A stretch of DNA of 45,219 nucleotides from Natroniella sulfidigena (GTDB taxonomy: Bacteria > Bacillota > Halanaerobiia > Halobacteroidales > Halobacteroidaceae): NCBI RefSeq assembly GCF_023223645.1, contig NZ_JALKBY010000019.1, positions 1 through 45,219 of the forward strand, written 5' to 3'. Positions 7,812 through 14,949 of this stretch are shown here, in pieces. The notes below the pieces were generated by a model, which did no database searches, was not told the DNA's origin, and saw only the letters and a list, made by a program, of their open reading frames with translations. How positions within the stretch are numbered: position 1 is the first letter of the stretch; every line of letters begins with the position of its first letter. Made by a program: the position numbers and the translations under genes.

Positions 7812-9659
7812 TTACTTAGGTAACTTAAGAGTAAAGGTGAATTTACTTCCCGCTCCTACTTCACTATCAACCCAGATCCGTCCACCATGAGCTTCAATAA
7901 TCTCCTTAGCAATCGCTAACCCTAAACCTGTACCTGTATCTTCATCTTGATCATCACTGACCCGTACAAATTTATCAAATACTTTATTTTGATATTCCTT
8001 AGGAATTCCCTTTCCAGTATCACTAACCGTAATATGAACCTTATGACCTTTCTTCTCAGCACTTAATCTTATCTCTCCTCCGTGCTCAGTATAACGCAAA
8101 GCATTTCCAATTAGATTTGTAATCACCCAACTAATCTTACTTAAGTCTCCATAAACCTCTAAATTTCCTGCCTCTTCTGCTACTAAATCTATTCCACTCT
8201 CTTTAGCCTGTTCAGTAAATGGTCGAAGGGAGACCTCAAAAATCTTAGCAACTTTAATTGAATTAAAATCAAGGTTTATCTCTCCAGACTCTATCTTAGA
8301 AAGATCTAATAACTCATCAACCAAATGATTCAATCGCTCGCAGTCCTCTTTAACAACTGTCAACAATTCATTCTGTTCTTCATTTAATTGACCAATAGTT
8401 TCTTCTAATAACATGCTCACTGCCATACCCATTGATGTTAAAGGAGTCCTAAATTCATGAGAAACCATCGATACAAATTCAGACTTCATTTGATCTACCT
8501 CTTTCAGATGAGTAATATCCTCTAGTAAAACTATTATTAAATTAACTTCATTATTTTCATTTTTTACTGGAGTAGTTGTCATTCTGAAATAACATTCTTC
8601 CTCATCTTGAACAAACCTTAATGCTTCAACATCCCTTATCTTTTGTTCTTCACCTGTTGTTAAGGTTCTAGTAATTAACTCAAAGATTCTTTCTTCTTTA
8701 ATTACTTCTAAAAAATGCTTACCTTTTACCTTTTGTTCATCTAAAGCAAACAATTTTTCTGCTTTAGAATTCATCAATAATAATTTATTTTGATTATCAG
8801 TAACTAATAGCGGGTTGGAGATACTCTTTACAATTGCCTCCGATTTCTTCTTCTCACCAACTAATTTATTGATATTCATCTCTTCATATTCTTTAAGCTG
8901 TTGAGTCATACTGTTAAATTCATGGGCCAACTGACCTATTTCATCTTTAGTACTAACTTCAATCAATTGATCTAAATTACCATCAGCTACCTCTTTTACT
9001 TTTTCAGTTAACTTCTTAGTCGGCTTAATAATCAAATTTGAGATATAATTTCCACTAATTAAGGCGACTATAACTGCTATTATTGAAAAAAACATTGTCG
9101 AATAAATAGCCTGTTCTGCATCATCATTGGCTTTCTGTTGGGCCAACTTCATTTGATCCTGATTGATAATTAATAGATCTCTTGTTTGCTCTTTTATATC
9201 TTCAAATTGAGGCATAATCTCTTCTAAATAATAATCTTGAGCTACTTCAAAATCATCTTGATTAAAGGTTTGTCGTAAGATCAAAAATTTTTCTAAGTAA
9301 TCTTGGTATTCTTCTTTAATCCTCTCTATAATCTCTTGTTCTCCTTTAATAGTAATGTTGTCTTCAGCTCTTGATAAGTGTCTAATAAATTCCATTTGAT
9401 TTTCTTGAAATATATCCAACGCTTTATCTTGCTGCCCAAAAACAAAGAGTAACTCTGCACTATCTTGCCTTTCTAATGCTTCCATCATTCCTTCAGAAGC
9501 AACAACACTGCGATAATTTTCTACCATAATATCATTTATTGCTTCATTTAATTTTAAAAAATTATTAATCGACCACCCTATAGCTCCAATAGTAATTAAG
9601 ATTACTAAAATATATCCTAATAAAATTTTAGTCTTTAAACTCAAATCCTTAACCTTCAT
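7812..9659 (-). CDS. Membrane sensor histidine kinase (HAMP-PAS-HisKA)
   Basis: A 615-residue inner-membrane kinase. A first membrane helix (~9-29), an extracytoplasmic helical sensor (~30-185, like four-helix MCP ligand modules), a second helix (~186-208), a HAMP domain (~209-262), a PAS domain (~268-385) and a HisKA/HATPase core follow in order. The phospho-acceptor is His401 in MVSHEFRTPLTSM; N and G boxes appear as ISWVITNLIGNALRYT, VSDTGKGIP and GTGLGLAIAK. It is the first gene of the operon, directly below the riboswitch and terminator. The two linked response regulators lack DNA-binding domains, so it probably tunes K+ transport post-translationally. It is not a KdpD: there is no KdpD/USP N-terminus. 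Confidence 0.9.
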   Translation of the reverse strand: MKVKDLSLKTKILLGYILVILITIGAIGWSINNFLKLNEAINDIMVENYRSVVASEGMMEALERQDSAELLFVFGQQDKALDIFQENQMEFIRHLSRAEDNITIKGEQEIIERIKEEYQDYLEKFLILRQTFNQDDFEVAQDYYLEEIMPQFEDIKEQTRDLLIINQDQMKLAQQKANDDAEQAIYSTMFFSIIAVIVALISGNYISNLIIKPTKKLTEKVKEVADGNLDQLIEVSTKDEIGQLAHEFNSMTQQLKEYEEMNINKLVGEKKKSEAIVKSISNPLLVTDNQNKLLLMNSKAEKLFALDEQKVKGKHFLEVIKEERIFELITRTLTTGEEQKIRDVEALRFVQDEEECYFRMTTTPVKNENNEVNLIIVLLEDITHLKEVDQMKSEFVSMVSHEFRTPLTSMGMAVSMLLEETIGQLNEEQNELLTVVKEDCERLNHLVDELLDLSKIESGEINLDFNSIKVAKIFEVSLRPFTEQAKESGIDLVAEEAGNLEVYGDLSKISWVITNLIGNALRYTEHGGEIRLSAEKKGHKVHITVSDTGKGIPKEYQNKVFDKFVRVSDDQDEDTGTGLGLAIAKEIIEAHGGRIWVDSEVGAGSKFTFTLKLPK

Positions 9660-9708
9660 TTCTACACCCCATAAATTTATTTTAACTAATAAATAGATTT
9701 AATATAAC

Positions 9709-9740
9709 AAAAAAAGACTACAGCAGGTAGCCATAGTCTT
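9709..9740 (-). terminator. Riboswitch expression-platform terminator
   Basis: On the minus strand AAGACTA (9740-9734) pairs with TAGTCTT (9720-9714), and the 3' arm runs into a seven-T tract. It lies between the c-di-AMP aptamer and the kinase start codon, where ligand-dependent termination would occur. A further 7-bp hairpin (9755-9761 with 9766-9772) separates it from the aptamer. Confidence 0.75.
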
Positions 9741-9799
9741 ATTTATAAGTTAAGTCACTTATCCCTAAGTGATAAATAAAAGACCTTCTACCCTTTTGA

Positions 9800-9922
9800 A
9801 CGCCTACGAGGTTAGCTGCCGGGCTCAGGTCAAAAGGTCACCTTACCAAATTCACTGTCAATGAATTCAGATTCGCCCCAAAAAATGGGTCCCCCGTTTC
9901 CAAATACTAGAATTAGGCGATT
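9800..9922 (-). promoter_or_regulatory. c-di-AMP riboswitch (ydaO/yuaA class) aptamer
   Basis: Read on the minus strand, the region carries the conserved ydaO landmarks in order: ATCGCCTA (5' P1 strand, ~9914-9921), CGGGGGACCCA (9896-9886), GGGGCGAATC (9879-9870), and CAGCTAACCTCGTAGGCG (to 9801). The P1 pair CGCCTA/TAGGCG replaces CGCUUA/UAAGCG of the B. subtilis ydaO RNA, a compensatory change. This class binds c-di-AMP and usually switches expression off, often for K+ and osmolyte transporters. An 8-nt segment within the aptamer (9837-9830, CCTTTTGA) could alternatively pair with TCAAAAGG at 9799-9792, a possible antiterminator; that is inference. Confidence 0.93.
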
Positions 9923-9960
9923 ACATAGATATGTATTATTCAGTTTTTCATGCTACTGCT

Positions 9961-9990
9961 ATTATAACTATAATTTTTTCTATTTGTCAA
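9961..9990 (-). promoter_or_regulatory. Sigma-A type promoter of the K+/Cl- operon
   Basis: On the minus strand TTGACA (9990-9985) and TATAAT (9966-9961) are separated by 18 bp. Transcription would start about 30 nt upstream of the riboswitch aptamer. It is the only consensus-like promoter seen before the ten-gene operon. Confidence 0.8.
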
Positions 9991-10112
9991 GCTAGAAATC
10001 AAATTATTTTAATGTCAAAAAATTATAACACCATAGTCCAAAAATTCCCAATTAGCACTCTGTATTCTTTGTTGAAAATTTGCTCATCCTACTTAGCAAG
10101 GAGGGGATTAAA

Positions 10113-10391
10113 ATGGACTACCTCGAACAGATAGAAGAGACAGATGCTGAAGGCTTATGCTTCCAAGTTAAACATAAGACTTTACAAGTCCCTCGCAACT
10201 TATACCTAGATAAGCTAGATAATTATGACGAACCTTTCAGCGAAGAAGCAGCCCAACACCTAACCCAAAAATACCTTGATTGGAAAGATGATCAAGGATT
10301 ATTGGGAATGATCAGAATTGAAGATAATCCCGAAGAAAACTTGGTTAGATTAGATGTTGCGATGAGATATGTAGTTGAGTGTGAGGAATAA
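10113..10391 (+). CDS. Small hypothetical protein
   Basis: A 92-residue acidic, soluble protein of unknown function. The start is the ATG at 10113, which follows AAGGAGGGG at a good distance; an in-frame ATG 33 nt earlier has no ribosome binding site. No signal peptide, membrane helix or recognisable motif is visible. It is divergent from the riboswitch-controlled operon and is followed by a hairpin that overlaps its end, so it is probably monocistronic. I do not recognise the family. Confidence 0.7.
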   Translation: MDYLEQIEETDAEGLCFQVKHKTLQVPRNLYLDKLDNYDEPFSEEAAQHLTQKYLDWKDDQGLLGMIRIEDNPEENLVRLDVAMRYVVECEE

Positions 10392-10410
10392 AGTTGCCTA
10401 ATGGCAACTT
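10391..10410 (+). terminator. Hairpin after the small hypothetical gene
   Basis: AAGTTGCC (10391-10398), TAAT loop, GGCAACTT (10403-10410): a perfect 8-bp stem beginning at the stop codon. The following tract (TTAGTTTAC) is only weakly T-rich. It also marks one end of the repeat-filled stretch that follows. Confidence 0.5.
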
Positions 10411-10620
10411 TAGTTTACAGTGTACAGTTTACAGTGTACAGTTAAAGAGCAGATCCTTAAAATCAAAAACATTATAACAAAAAAACTATCCTAAGCCGCT
10501 GATAACTCACTTCTTCAAAAATGTAATTTACTACCAGTGGATATTCACTATTCCTTCGGTTTCTTCGAACCCTTCGTGATGAAAAAATCCGCTCTTAGAT
10601 TTTTTCTATCCACTATTCAC
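10411..10620. repeat. Intergenic repeat region (TTTACAGTGTACAG array and palindromic module)
   Basis: After the hairpin comes a tandem of TTTACAGTGTACAG-like units (~10412-10443), then AT-rich sequence, then an inverted copy of the CGAAGGGT...ACCCGAAGG module (~10553-10579), then TTTTTTCTATCCACTATTCACTG at the far end. The last segment resembles the TTTTTTCTATCTACTGTCAACC stretch in the element at 35684-35946, so this is probably a third, decayed member of that family. The end of the region encodes the last residues and stop of the neighbouring minus-strand gene. Confidence 0.55.
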
Positions 10621-11265
10621 TGCTTTTATAGTTACAGTTAACTTATCGATTGCGTCATTATAGCTCCACTGATTAAACGAAGGATGAGGAATTCCCTCAA
10701 TAATCTGTTGCTCTTGAATTAATTTTGAATCATTCTTAACTAAGTTTAAATAAGCATCTGCTAACTTACCACAAGGTACTAAGTATTGGTTGTCAGACAA
10801 CTCATTTAAGGCTTCCACTAACCGCTCCTTAAAATTAACTAGCAAGACCTCTTTGACTTGATTCCACTCCTCCTTTTGATGGCGTCTACTCTTATAATTA
10901 GTTCGTAATTTTTCTAAGATAGCAATGACTCTTTGCTCTTCAGTACTCAAATCATACTCCTTTAATCCTCCCTCTTGCATCGGAGCAGGTGCTACATTCA
11001 AAATACTGAACTTACTTAAATTTTGATACTGCTTTTGGTAATCTTCCTTCTGGCTAACCAGTTTTCCGAATGGCTCTTTAGATTGCTCACCGTAAATATT
11101 CTTAGTCATCTCCACTCCCGAACTACCTGCAACTGGATAGCCATGCTTCATCTCTTGAGTATGGGGTGATTCAAGGATAAAAGTAAGCATCGATTCCTGA
11201 TTGATCAGATCTGGAACATTATAGTTAATAAAATAATCTTCTGTTAATTTTTTCAGTTCTTTCAA
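10606..11265 (-). CDS. Uracil-DNA-glycosylase-like hypothetical protein
   Basis: About 219 residues, soluble. Three segments recall the uracil-DNA glycosylase fold: an N-terminal ILESPHTQEMKHGYPVAGSS loop, a central SILNVAPAPMQ strand, and a C-terminal GIPHPSFNQW segment like the HPS motif of that superfamily. Catalytic residues of a known class cannot be assigned, so activity is uncertain. A GTG at 11274 directly abuts the AAAGGA site, so a TTG start at 11265 is more plausible. It lies 13 nt after nrdG and is presumably co-transcribed with it. Its last codons and stop fall in repeat-derived sequence. Confidence 0.6.
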   Translation of the reverse strand: MKELKKLTEDYFINYNVPDLINQESMLTFILESPHTQEMKHGYPVAGSSGVEMTKNIYGEQSKEPFGKLVSQKEDYQKQYQNLSKFSILNVAPAPMQEGGLKEYDLSTEEQRVIAILEKLRTNYKSRRHQKEEWNQVKEVLLVNFKERLVEALNELSDNQYLVPCGKLADAYLNLVKNDSKLIQEQQIIEGIPHPSFNQWSYNDAIDKLTVTIKAVNSG

Positions 11266-11278
11266 ATCATTCACTCCT

Positions 11279-11776
11279 TTACAATTTTAATTCTATAATT
11301 TTATCTGTTGCTAATGACTCCTTAACATCAATTACTCTTTGATTAGAAGAGCCACGATAGTTTAAATTTAAATCCTCTTTCTCTTCGTCAAAGAGACCAT
11401 CGACCAAGATATCAGTCACTTTTAATAAGCTTAACCACTCTTGATCTTGAATCAAATCTTCATATAAAAAACCTGTATAAGTAATAATATCAAGCTCTTG
11501 CTCTAGCTCTTTAATCTCCTGTCCTAACTGAGCAAACTCTGCTGCCTGAAAGAAAGGATCTCCTCCCGTAAAGGTAACTCCAGTAATCAATGTTTTTTCC
11601 TTAATCTGCTCAATTATCTCCTCTATCTTAAATAACTTACCTCCTGTAAAAGAATGTGTGGCTGGATTATGGCATCCTGAACACTGATGCTCACATCCTT
11701 GGGCAAAGATAGTAAATCTCACTCCTGGGCCATCTACTACACTCTCAGGTGTAATTCCTGCTAATCTAAGTTTCAT
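11279..11776 (-). CDS. nrdG: Anaerobic ribonucleotide reductase activating protein
   Basis: A 165-residue radical-SAM activase that installs the glycyl radical on class III ribonucleotide reductase. The 4Fe-4S/SAM motif is Cys28-x3-Cys32-x2-Cys35 (GCEHQCSGC), preceded by SVVDGPGVRFTIFAQG and followed by TGGDPFF, all typical of NrdG. GAGGAG lies 8 nt before the ATG at 11776; the in-frame GTG three codons earlier overlaps that site. Its usual partner nrdD is not in the window; the downstream neighbour is a glycosylase-like gene. The leader has a terminator-like hairpin, see the separate entries. Confidence 0.92.
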   Translation of the reverse strand: MKLRLAGITPESVVDGPGVRFTIFAQGCEHQCSGCHNPATHSFTGGKLFKIEEIIEQIKEKTLITGVTFTGGDPFFQAAEFAQLGQEIKELEQELDIITYTGFLYEDLIQDQEWLSLLKVTDILVDGLFDEEKEDLNLNYRGSSNQRVIDVKESLATDKIIELKL

Positions 11777-11807
11777 CAATCTCACTCCTCAATTAATAGT
11801 GTCAACG

Positions 11808-11832
11808 AAAAACCAGAGGATAATTCCTCTGG
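11808..11832 (-). terminator. Attenuator-like hairpin in the nrdG leader
   Basis: CCAGAGGA/TCCTCTGG, a perfect 8-bp stem with a 4-nt loop, followed on the minus strand by five T. It sits only about 18 nt upstream of the nrdG ribosome binding site, and no minus-strand gene precedes it, so it can only act on the nrdG leader transcript. On the plus strand no T tract follows. Confidence 0.6.
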
Positions 11833-11875
11833 GGCTAATTAAAAATAAGCCAGTATTCGATTATTAATTAAAGAT

Positions 11876-11920
11876 AAAGTTCAATTTCCCTGCCTAATAA
11901 TGATGTTTTTATTGAACTTT
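11876..11920 (-). promoter_or_regulatory. Inverted repeat in the nrdG leader
   Basis: AAAGTTCAAT (11876-11885) and ATTGAACTTT (11911-11920) are perfect 10-bp arms around a 25-nt spacer. On the transcript the first arm begins within the stop codon of the mini-ORF at 11920-11955. It could be an RNA stem controlling the downstream terminator, or an operator; sequence alone does not decide. Confidence 0.45.
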
Positions 11921-11955
11921 TAGTGAAATAAGTAAATAAAACTAAAGGTGGACAT
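11920..11955 (-). CDS. Putative 11-residue leader peptide before nrdG
   Basis: ATG at 11955 begins an 11-codon reading frame (MSTFSFIYLFH) ending in TAA. An AAGGAGG site lies 10 nt upstream. The peptide is rich in Phe and other hydrophobic residues. Its stop codon overlaps one arm of an inverted repeat, and a terminator-like hairpin follows, an arrangement like leader-peptide attenuation. Such a short frame may be chance. Confidence 0.35.
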   Translation of the reverse strand: MSTFSFIYLFH

Positions 11956-12050
11956 AACCTTAAAACCTCCTTTTAATTACAATAATAAATCATAATAGCT
12001 TATCAAATAATAATAATAGGCTACTAAAATTAAAAGGGGGAATTTCATTA

Positions 12051-12410
12051 ATGCCAACTATGATGAAAACTCATATGGATAAGTATCAAAAATGTATCGA
12101 TATCTGTAACCAATGTATCACAGAGTGTGAATTCTGCTTGGATGCTTGCTTGCATGCACCTGATGTGGATAAGAGAGTAGAATGTATAGAGTTATTAAAG
12201 GATTGTATTGAGATCTGTTCTATCTCTGCTAAATATATGGCAGGTAATAGTAGATTTGCTAGTCAAATCTGTGAATTATGTGCTGAGATCTGTGATGCTT
12301 GTGCAGCTGAATGTGAAAAGTTCGAGGATACTCATTGTCAAACCTGTGCTCAAATCTGTCGTGACTGTGCTGCTGAATGTCGTAATATGGCAGAAGCTCA
12401 TCAATTTTAA
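12051..12410 (+). CDS. Cysteine-rich four-helix-bundle (Csp-like, DUF326) protein
   Basis: A 119-residue protein with 19 cysteines, mostly in CxxxC and CxxC spacing along amphipathic helices (YQKCIDICNQCITECEFC, QICELCAEICDACAAEC, QTCAQICRDCAAEC). This pattern matches the four-helix-bundle copper storage proteins (Csp) and the DUF326 family, in which Cys line the core of the bundle and bind many Cu(I) ions. There is no signal peptide, so it resembles cytosolic Csp3. Metal identity is inferred from the family. A GGGGG-type site precedes the ATG, and a strong terminator follows. No copper pump or regulator is adjacent. Confidence 0.85.
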   Translation: MPTMMKTHMDKYQKCIDICNQCITECEFCLDACLHAPDVDKRVECIELLKDCIEICSISAKYMAGNSRFASQICELCAEICDACAAECEKFEDTHCQTCAQICRDCAAECRNMAEAHQF

Positions 12411-12418
12411 GTTTACCA

Positions 12419-12457
12419 AAACGAGCAGGCTGAAATTATCATCCAGTCTGCTCGTTT
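12419..12457. terminator. Bidirectional terminator between csp-like gene and dapL
   Basis: AAACGAGCAG (12419-12428) and CTGCTCGTTT (12448-12457) form a 10-bp stem between two convergent genes, just beyond both stop codons. It could serve both strands. Confidence 0.75.
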
Positions 12458-12463
12458 CAATGA

Positions 12464-13705
12464 TTAAAAGATAAATTCTTCGCTAGATAGTCTAGCTTTA
12501 ATCTCTTCAATCACCTCTTTTTCTTCCTCTTCATCATCAGCTACAAAAGTCACAGAAAATCTAACAAAAGCCCCAGCATCATCCCAGGGAACTGTCGAAA
12601 TCAGATGTTCTTTAATTAAGTATTGGGAAAACTCTTCTGCCGTTGTAAACTCAACTCCACCTTTGACCCCTTTGGGAACCTGAACATAGAGATAAAAAGA
12701 ACCCTTAGGTTTGGTAACATCAAAACCGACCTCTTTTAGAACCTCCACTAACATTTCATGCCTTCTAGAGTATTTGCTAGATGTCTTTTCTGTAATCTCT
12801 GGATGGTTAAGAGCATAGACACCAGCCTGCTGAATTGCTTTGAATTGACCTGAGTCATTATTATCCTTGACTGTAGCGAAAGCATTAACTACTAAAGGAT
12901 TGCCTGCTACAAAGGCCATCCTCCATCCTGTCATATTGAAGGCTTTGGATAGAGATTGAATCTCAATACCGACCTCTTTGGCCCCTGGAATTGATAAGAA
13001 TGATAGAGGTTGATAGTCATCAAAGGTTAAACCAGCATAAGCTGCATCATGAATTACTATAATATCATTCTCTTTAGCAAAACTGACTATCTCTGTAAAG
13101 AACTCTCTATTAGCTACCGCTCCAGTAGGATTATTAGGATAATTTAAATATAGGAGTTTGGCCCGTTCTATCTGCTCCTCAGTCAAAGTAGATAAGTCAG
13201 GTAAAAATTCATTCTCCTTCAATAATGGTAAATTGACTACCTCACCACCCATCCATTCTGTATGGGTTCCCATTACTGGATAACCAGGTGTAGTCATAAT
13301 CGTAATATCACCAGGATTGATAAAGGCTGCTGGAAGCATAGCTAAAGCAGGCTTAGAACCGATAGAGTGATTTATTTCAGTCTCAGGATCTAAACCTTCA
13401 ACACCATAGAACTCTTTCAGATACTCAGCTGCTGCTTCTTTAAATTCAAAGATTCCATTATCAGCATAACCTCTATTCTCCCATTTCTTAGCTTCTTCAC
13501 AAAGTGTCTTTACTACTCCCTCATCTGCCATCCAATCCGGCTCACCAACACCCATATCTATCAACTCAACATCAGGATGTTCTTCTTTAGCTGCCTGTTT
13601 GGCCCGTTTTATCTTTTCAAATTTATAGATTACATCTTCTTTACCAAACTGCTTACCACCGATTCTATCGGCAAATAATTGTTGAATATAGCTTTCTTGT
13701 GACAT
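12464..13705 (-). CDS. dapL: LL-diaminopimelate aminotransferase
   Basis: A 413-residue PLP-dependent class I/II aminotransferase that would convert tetrahydrodipicolinate directly to LL-diaminopimelate for lysine and peptidoglycan. Seen: IDMGVGEPDW near the N-terminus, the NYPNNPTGA motif, HDAAYAGL, the PLP Schiff-base Lys254 in SLSKAFNMTGWRMAF, and a C-terminal substrate-carboxylate Arg in FVRFSV. The next gene upstream on the same strand is dapF, which supports the LL-DAP assignment over other class I aminotransferases. AGAGGTG precedes the ATG at 13705; the in-frame GTG before it overlaps that site. Confidence 0.82.
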   Translation of the reverse strand: MSQESYIQQLFADRIGGKQFGKEDVIYKFEKIKRAKQAAKEEHPDVELIDMGVGEPDWMADEGVVKTLCEEAKKWENRGYADNGIFEFKEAAAEYLKEFYGVEGLDPETEINHSIGSKPALAMLPAAFINPGDITIMTTPGYPVMGTHTEWMGGEVVNLPLLKENEFLPDLSTLTEEQIERAKLLYLNYPNNPTGAVANREFFTEIVSFAKENDIIVIHDAAYAGLTFDDYQPLSFLSIPGAKEVGIEIQSLSKAFNMTGWRMAFVAGNPLVVNAFATVKDNNDSGQFKAIQQAGVYALNHPEITEKTSSKYSRRHEMLVEVLKEVGFDVTKPKGSFYLYVQVPKGVKGGVEFTTAEEFSQYLIKEHLISTVPWDDAGAFVRFSVTFVADDEEEEKEVIEEIKARLSSEEFIF

Positions 13706-13775
13706 AATAATCACCTCTTTTTATTTTTTCATATACGTCAAATTTGATACTTGTTCTTCTAATTAAACCTATATT

Positions 13776-13884
13776 GATATAAAGCTTAAGTTTAAGGCTG
13801 AGGTTAAGTTTAAGTCAACCACTAGAAACATAAGGGCTTAGCTCTTACTTAGACTTAGACTCAAACTTAAACTGAATTGTAATA
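13776..13884. repeat. TTAAG-family intergenic repeat, copy A (no module)
   Basis: AGCTTAAGTTTAAGGCTGAG at one end and CTTAGACTTAGACTCAAACT near the other form an imperfect inverted repeat; the copy ends in GAATTGTAAT. Unlike the copies at 14808 and 23423, it lacks the 41-bp internal module, giving an empty-site reference. GTCAACTGT-type array units follow it up to the dapF stop. Confidence 0.75.
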
Positions 13885-13930
13885 AAGATCTAGTATTTGA
13901 CTTTATTTTTTTAACTATCAACTGTCAATT

Positions 13931-14785
13931 TTAAACTATCAACTGCTCTTTCCACTCTCCTACAAAGACCTCTTCAGCCGGGCCAACCATATAAACGCGA
14001 TTATTATCCTCAGCCCACTCAATCAATAAGTCACCACCGAGTAAATGGACTACTACTTCTCTATCGGTCAACCCATTTAAGATAGCTGCTACTGTTGAAG
14101 CACAAGCACCGGTTCCACAAGCTAGAGTAACCCCTGCTCCTCTTTCCCAGACTCTCATCTTTAATTCCCCAGAGTTAACTACTTCTATGAATTCTACATT
14201 GGTCTTAGCAGGAAATAAAGGATGCTCCTCAATCAACGGGCCAACTTCACTAACCGGAAATTCATCCACTTGATCTACAAAGATTACACAGTGGGGATTG
14301 CCCATCGAAACAGCCGTCATTTCATACTCTTGGCCATCAACCTCTAGAGGTTGCTTAACTACTTGCTCCTGCTCACTTCCAGCCATCGGAATCTCTTGGC
14401 TCTTTAGGCGGGGTTGGCCCATATCGACCTTGACAGCCTCTACCTTATTATTCTCAATAATTAATTCTGGAATTATAACTCCCGCCAATGTTTCTACTTT
14501 AATCTTTGTCTGCTCAGTCAAGCCCCGCTCATAAAGATACTTAGTAAAACATCTGATCGCATTACCACACATCTCCGGTTCACTGCCATCAGGGTTGAAG
14601 ATTCTCATCCTAAAATCCGCTTCATCTTTTTTAGCTGGTAAAACCAAGACCAATCCATCAGCTCCCACTCCAAAATGCCTGTCACACATTTTTTGAGCCA
14701 ACTGCTCTGGATTAGATATCTTTTTTTCTAATTGATTAATCAAAATAAAATCATTACCTAGCCCGTGCATTTTAGTAAATTGCAT
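13931..14785 (-). CDS. dapF: Diaminopimelate epimerase
   Basis: A 284-residue cofactor-independent epimerase interconverting LL- and meso-diaminopimelate. The two catalytic cysteines are visible: Cys73 in EMCGNAIRC and Cys223 in LACGTGAC, with MHGLGNDF at the N-terminus and MGNPHCVIF in the middle. It is followed by dapL, giving a two-gene route from tetrahydrodipicolinate to meso-DAP. The last residues (EQLIV) and stop codon lie in a CAGTTGATAGT unit of the intergenic array, so the C-terminus may have been altered by the repeat. GAGGAGG supports the start. Confidence 0.95.
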   Translation of the reverse strand: MQFTKMHGLGNDFILINQLEKKISNPEQLAQKMCDRHFGVGADGLVLVLPAKKDEADFRMRIFNPDGSEPEMCGNAIRCFTKYLYERGLTEQTKIKVETLAGVIIPELIIENNKVEAVKVDMGQPRLKSQEIPMAGSEQEQVVKQPLEVDGQEYEMTAVSMGNPHCVIFVDQVDEFPVSEVGPLIEEHPLFPAKTNVEFIEVVNSGELKMRVWERGAGVTLACGTGACASTVAAILNGLTDREVVVHLLGGDLLIEWAEDNNRVYMVGPAEEVFVGEWKEQLIV

Positions 14786-14807
14786 CCGACTCCTCCTCTT
14801 CTTAATT

Positions 14808-14949
14808 GATAAATAGCTTAAGTTTAAGGCTGAGGAAATGGTTTTATTACGAAGGGTTTTTATAAACCCGAAGGTGAGTTTAAGTCAATCACTAGAAACA
14901 TAAGGCCTTAGTCTTACTTAGACTTAGACTCAACCTTAAACTTAACTTA
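14808..14949. repeat. TTAAG-family intergenic repeat, copy B with 41-bp module
   Basis: Same frame as copy A, but GCTGAG is followed by a 41-bp module (14835-14875: GAAATGGTTTTATTACGAAG onward to CCCGAAGGT) with the hairpin GGGTTT-TTAT-AAACCC. The stop codon of the neighbouring gltB3-like gene lies in its right end. Confidence 0.8.

Noticed and set aside
9931-10134. A 67-codon plus-strand reading frame over the riboswitch promoter
   Set aside because: No ribosome binding site, overlaps a strong minus-strand promoter and the real start at 10113; shadow frame.
10411-10605. CRISPR array
   Set aside because: The TTTACAGTGTACAG and TTGACAGT arrays are short, degenerate, without regular unique spacers, and no cas gene is present.
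12208-12474. A second plus-strand frame inside the cysteine-rich gene
   Set aside because: Out-of-frame shadow; the primary frame has a clear family pattern and ribosome binding site.
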